DNA of 8,199 nt from AP-15 sp035570595 (GTDB lineage: Bacteria > Pseudomonadota > Alphaproteobacteria > ATCC43930 > CGMCC-115725), in NCBI GenBank assembly GCA_035570595.1, contig DATMLF010000186.1, forward strand, positions 1 to 8,199. Reading direction: 5' to 3'. The position numbers and the translations under genes were made by a program. The notes under the pieces are model-generated. The model saw only the letters and a program-made list of their open reading frames with translations, made no database searches and was not told the DNA's origin. Of this stretch, positions 6,631 to 8,199 are shown piece by piece. The stretch's first letter is position 1. The number at the start of each line of letters is the position of its first letter.

Positions 6631-7308
6631 TCATTTGCCGCTGTTGGAAGAGGGTGTGTCCCGCGGCGGCGGGGCAGCCGGCGGCGGCGGGCCCACCGGC
6701 TTCGGGGCAGCCGGCGGCGCGGCGGCCGGCGGCGGGCCGACCATCTTGTCTGCGGCCCCGGCGGGGACGTATTCCGGAGCCCCCTGAATTTCGGCCCGGC
6801 TGAGGTTTAGCGAAATCTTCCAGTCGGGCTCGCCCGAAGCCAGCTTCAGCAAGCGCCAGTCGACCGCGATCTTGCGGCTGCCCACCCCGAGAAACCCGCC
6901 AAAGTCGATGATCGCCGCGTGCGGTCGCCCGCTGGCGTCAACCAGCACATCAACGAGGAGCCCCAGCTCGTTGCCGTCGGGTCCGACGATTTTCTTGCCG
7001 AGGATGCCGGTGTAGTCGCGCGCCGCCAGCGGCTTGAGGTTGTGCGGCACGGGCGGAGCGGATGGCGGCGGCGCGGGCACCTTCGCCTTTGGGGTGGTGG
7101 CGGGCGGGGCGGCGCTGTTCCCCGGCCCGGCGGGCGAGGGGCCCGCTGCGGCACGCGAGGTTGACGGGGCGGGCGCGCTCGCGGCAGGGGTGCCCGGCGC
7201 CGGGGTACTATCCGCGGCCGCGAGCCCGGCCTGTGCCAGACCCGCCGCCGCAAGGGCCGCGGCGATTGCCGGCAGCGCCCTGCGCCCGACGCGCGCGACC
7301 CGGGTCAT
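6631..7308 (-). CDS. Secreted PRC-barrel domain protein with Pro/Ala-rich linkers
   Basis: A 225-residue exported protein. Residues 1-33 form a signal peptide: basic TRVARVGRR, then an Ala/Leu core and probable cleavage after AQA or LAA. Residues 34-90 are a Pro/Ala/Ser/Thr linker of the kind that can span the periplasm or cell wall. Residues 98-157 form a PRC-barrel: the start DYTGILGKKIVGPDGNELG, the central VDASGRPHAAIIDFGG and the closing KIAVDWRLLKL. A second Pro/Ala tract (190-216) ends in SSNSGK. PRC-barrels occur in photosynthetic reaction centre H, in RimM and in many small envelope proteins of Alphaproteobacteria, and usually mediate binding rather than catalysis. Its ATG overlaps the ABC exporter stop in ATGA and lacks a strong ribosome site, so its translation is likely coupled to the exporter. 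A periplasmic partner of that exporter is a reasonable but unproven idea. Confidence 0.85.
   Translation of the reverse strand: MTRVARVGRRALPAIAAALAAAGLAQAGLAAADSTPAPGTPAASAPAPSTSRAAAGPSPAGPGNSAAPPATTPKAKVPAPPPSAPPVPHNLKPLAARDYTGILGKKIVGPDGNELGLLVDVLVDASGRPHAAIIDFGGFLGVGSRKIAVDWRLLKLASGEPDWKISLNLSRAEIQGAPEYVPAGAADKMVGPPPAAAPPAAPKPVGPPPPAAPPPRDTPSSNSGK
6670..6719. repeat. Two 17-base direct repeats in the Pro/Ala coding tract
   Basis: cggggcagccggcggcg occurs at 6670-6686 and again at 6703-6719, a 33-base (11-codon) period that keeps the frame. It encodes the Pro/Ala-rich tail of the PRC-barrel protein, where GPPP and PAAP blocks recur. This is likely slippage or unit expansion in a disordered linker, and its length may vary between strains. 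Confidence 0.6.
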
Positions 7309-8199
7309 GACCGCTCGGGCCGCCGGCGCTGGCGCTCTTCCATTTGGCTGTAGACGCTCGGTCGCGCCAGCAAATCGGCGGGAGCCCCGTCCTCGATGAT
7401 GATGCCGCGCTCCAGCACGACGATGCGGTCGAAGGTGTGAAGGGTCGACAGGCGATGGGCGACCGCGATCACGGTGCGACCGGTGACGAGCCGCCGCAAC
7501 GCTTCCTGGACAAGCTCCTCCGACTCGGTGTCGAGCGCGGATGTCGCCTCGTCGAGCAGCACGATCGGGGCGTCGCACAGGAAGGCGCGCGCGATCGCCA
7601 GCCGCTGGCGCTGGCCTCCCGACAAACGCATTCCGCGCTCGCCGATCACCGTGTCGAAGCCCTGCGGCATGCGGCTGATGAACTCGGTGCAGCATGCCGC
7701 CGCGGCGGCATGCTGCACCTGCTCGTCGCTCGCCGAGGGTTTGCCGTAGCGCAGGTTCTCGATCACCGACCGGTGGAACAGCGAAACGTCCTGGTGGACG
7801 ACGGCGATCGCCCGGCGCAGGCTTTCCTGTGTGACCTCGGCGATGTCCTGCTCGTCGATCAGCACATGGCCGCGCTCGGAGTCGTAAAGCCGCTGCAGCA
7901 AGGCGAGGACAGTGCTTTTGCCGGCGCCCGAGCGGCCGACAAGCCCGACCTTTTGGCCGGCCGGAATGTGCAACGTGAAGTCCTGCAGGACGCGCGCGTC
8001 GTCGGGATAGCTGAAGCCGACATTGAGGAACGTGACCGAGCCGCCAAGGTCGATCAGCGGTCGCGCGTTCGGATGGTCGGTCAACTCGTGCGGCTCGCAC
8101 AGCACCCGTATCGCTTCGCCGAGCTTGGCGAACTGCTGCAACAGGTCGACCATCGCCATCGCCAGGTCGCGCGACGCGTGCAGCACCGTGAAGCCGAGG
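7305..8199 (-). CDS. ABC exporter, fused permease-ATPase (C-terminal part; runs off right edge)
   Basis: The C-terminal part of an exporter with membrane domain fused to ATPase. The 5' end lies beyond the window: the frame stays open to the edge (reading LGFTV before the first in-window GTG at 8186), so that GTG is not the true start. The final membrane-helix region is followed by a complete nucleotide-binding domain. Residues counted from 8186: A-loop Tyr60 (GFSYPDD), Walker A GRSGAGKST 84-92, Q-loop Gln132 (VHQD), signature LSGGQRQR 188-195, Walker B IVLLDEA with the catalytic Glu213, D-loop SALD, H-loop His244 (AHRLSTL). All catalytic residues are present, so the ATPase should work. Type IV exporters of this build pump lipids, peptides or drugs, and the substrate cannot be read from the NBD. 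A 34-base perfect palindrome encodes residues 156-167, between the Q-loop and signature. The stop overlaps the PRC-barrel start. Confidence 0.95.
   Translation of the reverse strand, partial: LGFTVLHASRDLAMAMVDLLQQFAKLGEAIRVLCEPHELTDHPNARPLIDLGGSVTFLNVGFSYPDDARVLQDFTLHIPAGQKVGLVGRSGAGKSTVLALLQRLYDSERGHVLIDEQDIAEVTQESLRRAIAVVHQDVSLFHRSVIENLRYGKPSASDEQVQHAAAAACCTEFISRMPQGFDTVIGERGMRLSGGQRQRLAIARAFLCDAPIVLLDEATSALDTESEELVQEALRRLVTGRTVIAVAHRLSTLHTFDRIVVLERGIIIEDGAPADLLARPSVYSQMEERQRRRPERS
7686..7719. repeat. Perfect 34-base palindrome inside the ABC ATPase coding region
   Basis: Both strands read the same over 34 bases with no spacer: 17-base arms meet at 7702/7703 in a central CCGCGG, with GCATGC symmetric on each side. 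The next outward pair (7685/7720) fails. It encodes residues 156-167 of the ATPase (QVQHAAAAACCT) in the helical subdomain. Because of the symmetry, part of the same peptide can be read on the opposite strand. Compared with remembered relatives, the number of residues between the conserved SDEQV and EFI motifs looks normal, so it does not appear to be an inserted element. Confidence 0.95.

Noticed and set aside
5586..6803. A 405-codon + strand frame opposite the MFS gene
   Set aside because: Its product is a Arg/Gln/Gly/Ala-rich polymer with no domain, while the - strand encodes a membrane protein with MFS loop motifs. The frame also runs across the gap between the MFS and PRC-barrel genes.
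7686..7719. The palindrome as an inserted mobile element or attachment site
   Set aside because: The residue count between the flanking ATPase motifs matches what I remember of the family, so no bases appear to have been added, and there are no target duplications or flanking repeats.
7309..8100. Upstream extension of the PRC-barrel reading frame through the ABC gene to 8100
   Set aside because: The extension overlaps the conserved ATPase domain and encodes Arg-rich low-complexity sequence. The ATG at 7308 begins a normal signal peptide.

Overview
The window is high-GC DNA with strong G/C third-position bias. It most resembles a free-living alphaproteobacterium, of the Hyphomicrobiales or Rhodospirillales kind. 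The reasons are the codon use, the tgt-queF pair, the style of the soil-type hydrolases, and the dispersed cccggcgaaggccggg palindromes, which I remember as common in that class. This placement is inference and no marker gene for taxonomy is present.

Positions 36-2721 (+ strand): tgt (queuine tRNA-ribosyltransferase) and queF (preQ0 reductase, short type) overlap in an ATGA and form a queuosine-tRNA unit. QueF makes preQ1 and Tgt places it in the anticodon of GUN tRNAs. Then comes a ferritin-like di-iron protein with two Glu/ExxH half-sites. Its start is ambiguous, and I prefer 1729 over 1633.

Positions 2722-2918: a gene-free spacer of about 200 bases. It carries two inverted copies of a 30-base repeat (27/30 identical), each with its own small hairpin. 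It looks like a small non-coding interspersed element.

Positions 2919-5320 (+ strand): two unrelated metal-dependent hydrolases 29 bases apart, an ACMSD-like amidohydrolase (PF04909 type) and a cytosine-deaminase/AtzC-like amidohydrolase. The second keeps four metal-site histidines at cytosine deaminase spacing, but has Asn in place of the metal-binding and substrate-binding Asp residues. The pair suggests a small catabolic module of unknown substrate.

Positions 5321-5402: the gap between convergent genes, holding a GC-rich hairpin.

Positions 5403-8199 (- strand, read right to left): the C-terminal part of an ABC exporter running off the right edge, then a secreted PRC-barrel protein whose ATG overlaps the exporter stop, then an MFS transporter. 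The three probably share a transcript. Inside the exporter's ATPase domain lies a perfect 34-base palindrome with no spacer.

The points most worth a second look are the palindrome within a conserved coding region, the altered active site of the cytosine-deaminase-like protein, the inverted repeat pair, and the di-iron protein beside the queuosine genes. I see no RNA gene, CRISPR array, insertion sequence or phage gene, and nothing that clearly amounts to a new multi-gene system.
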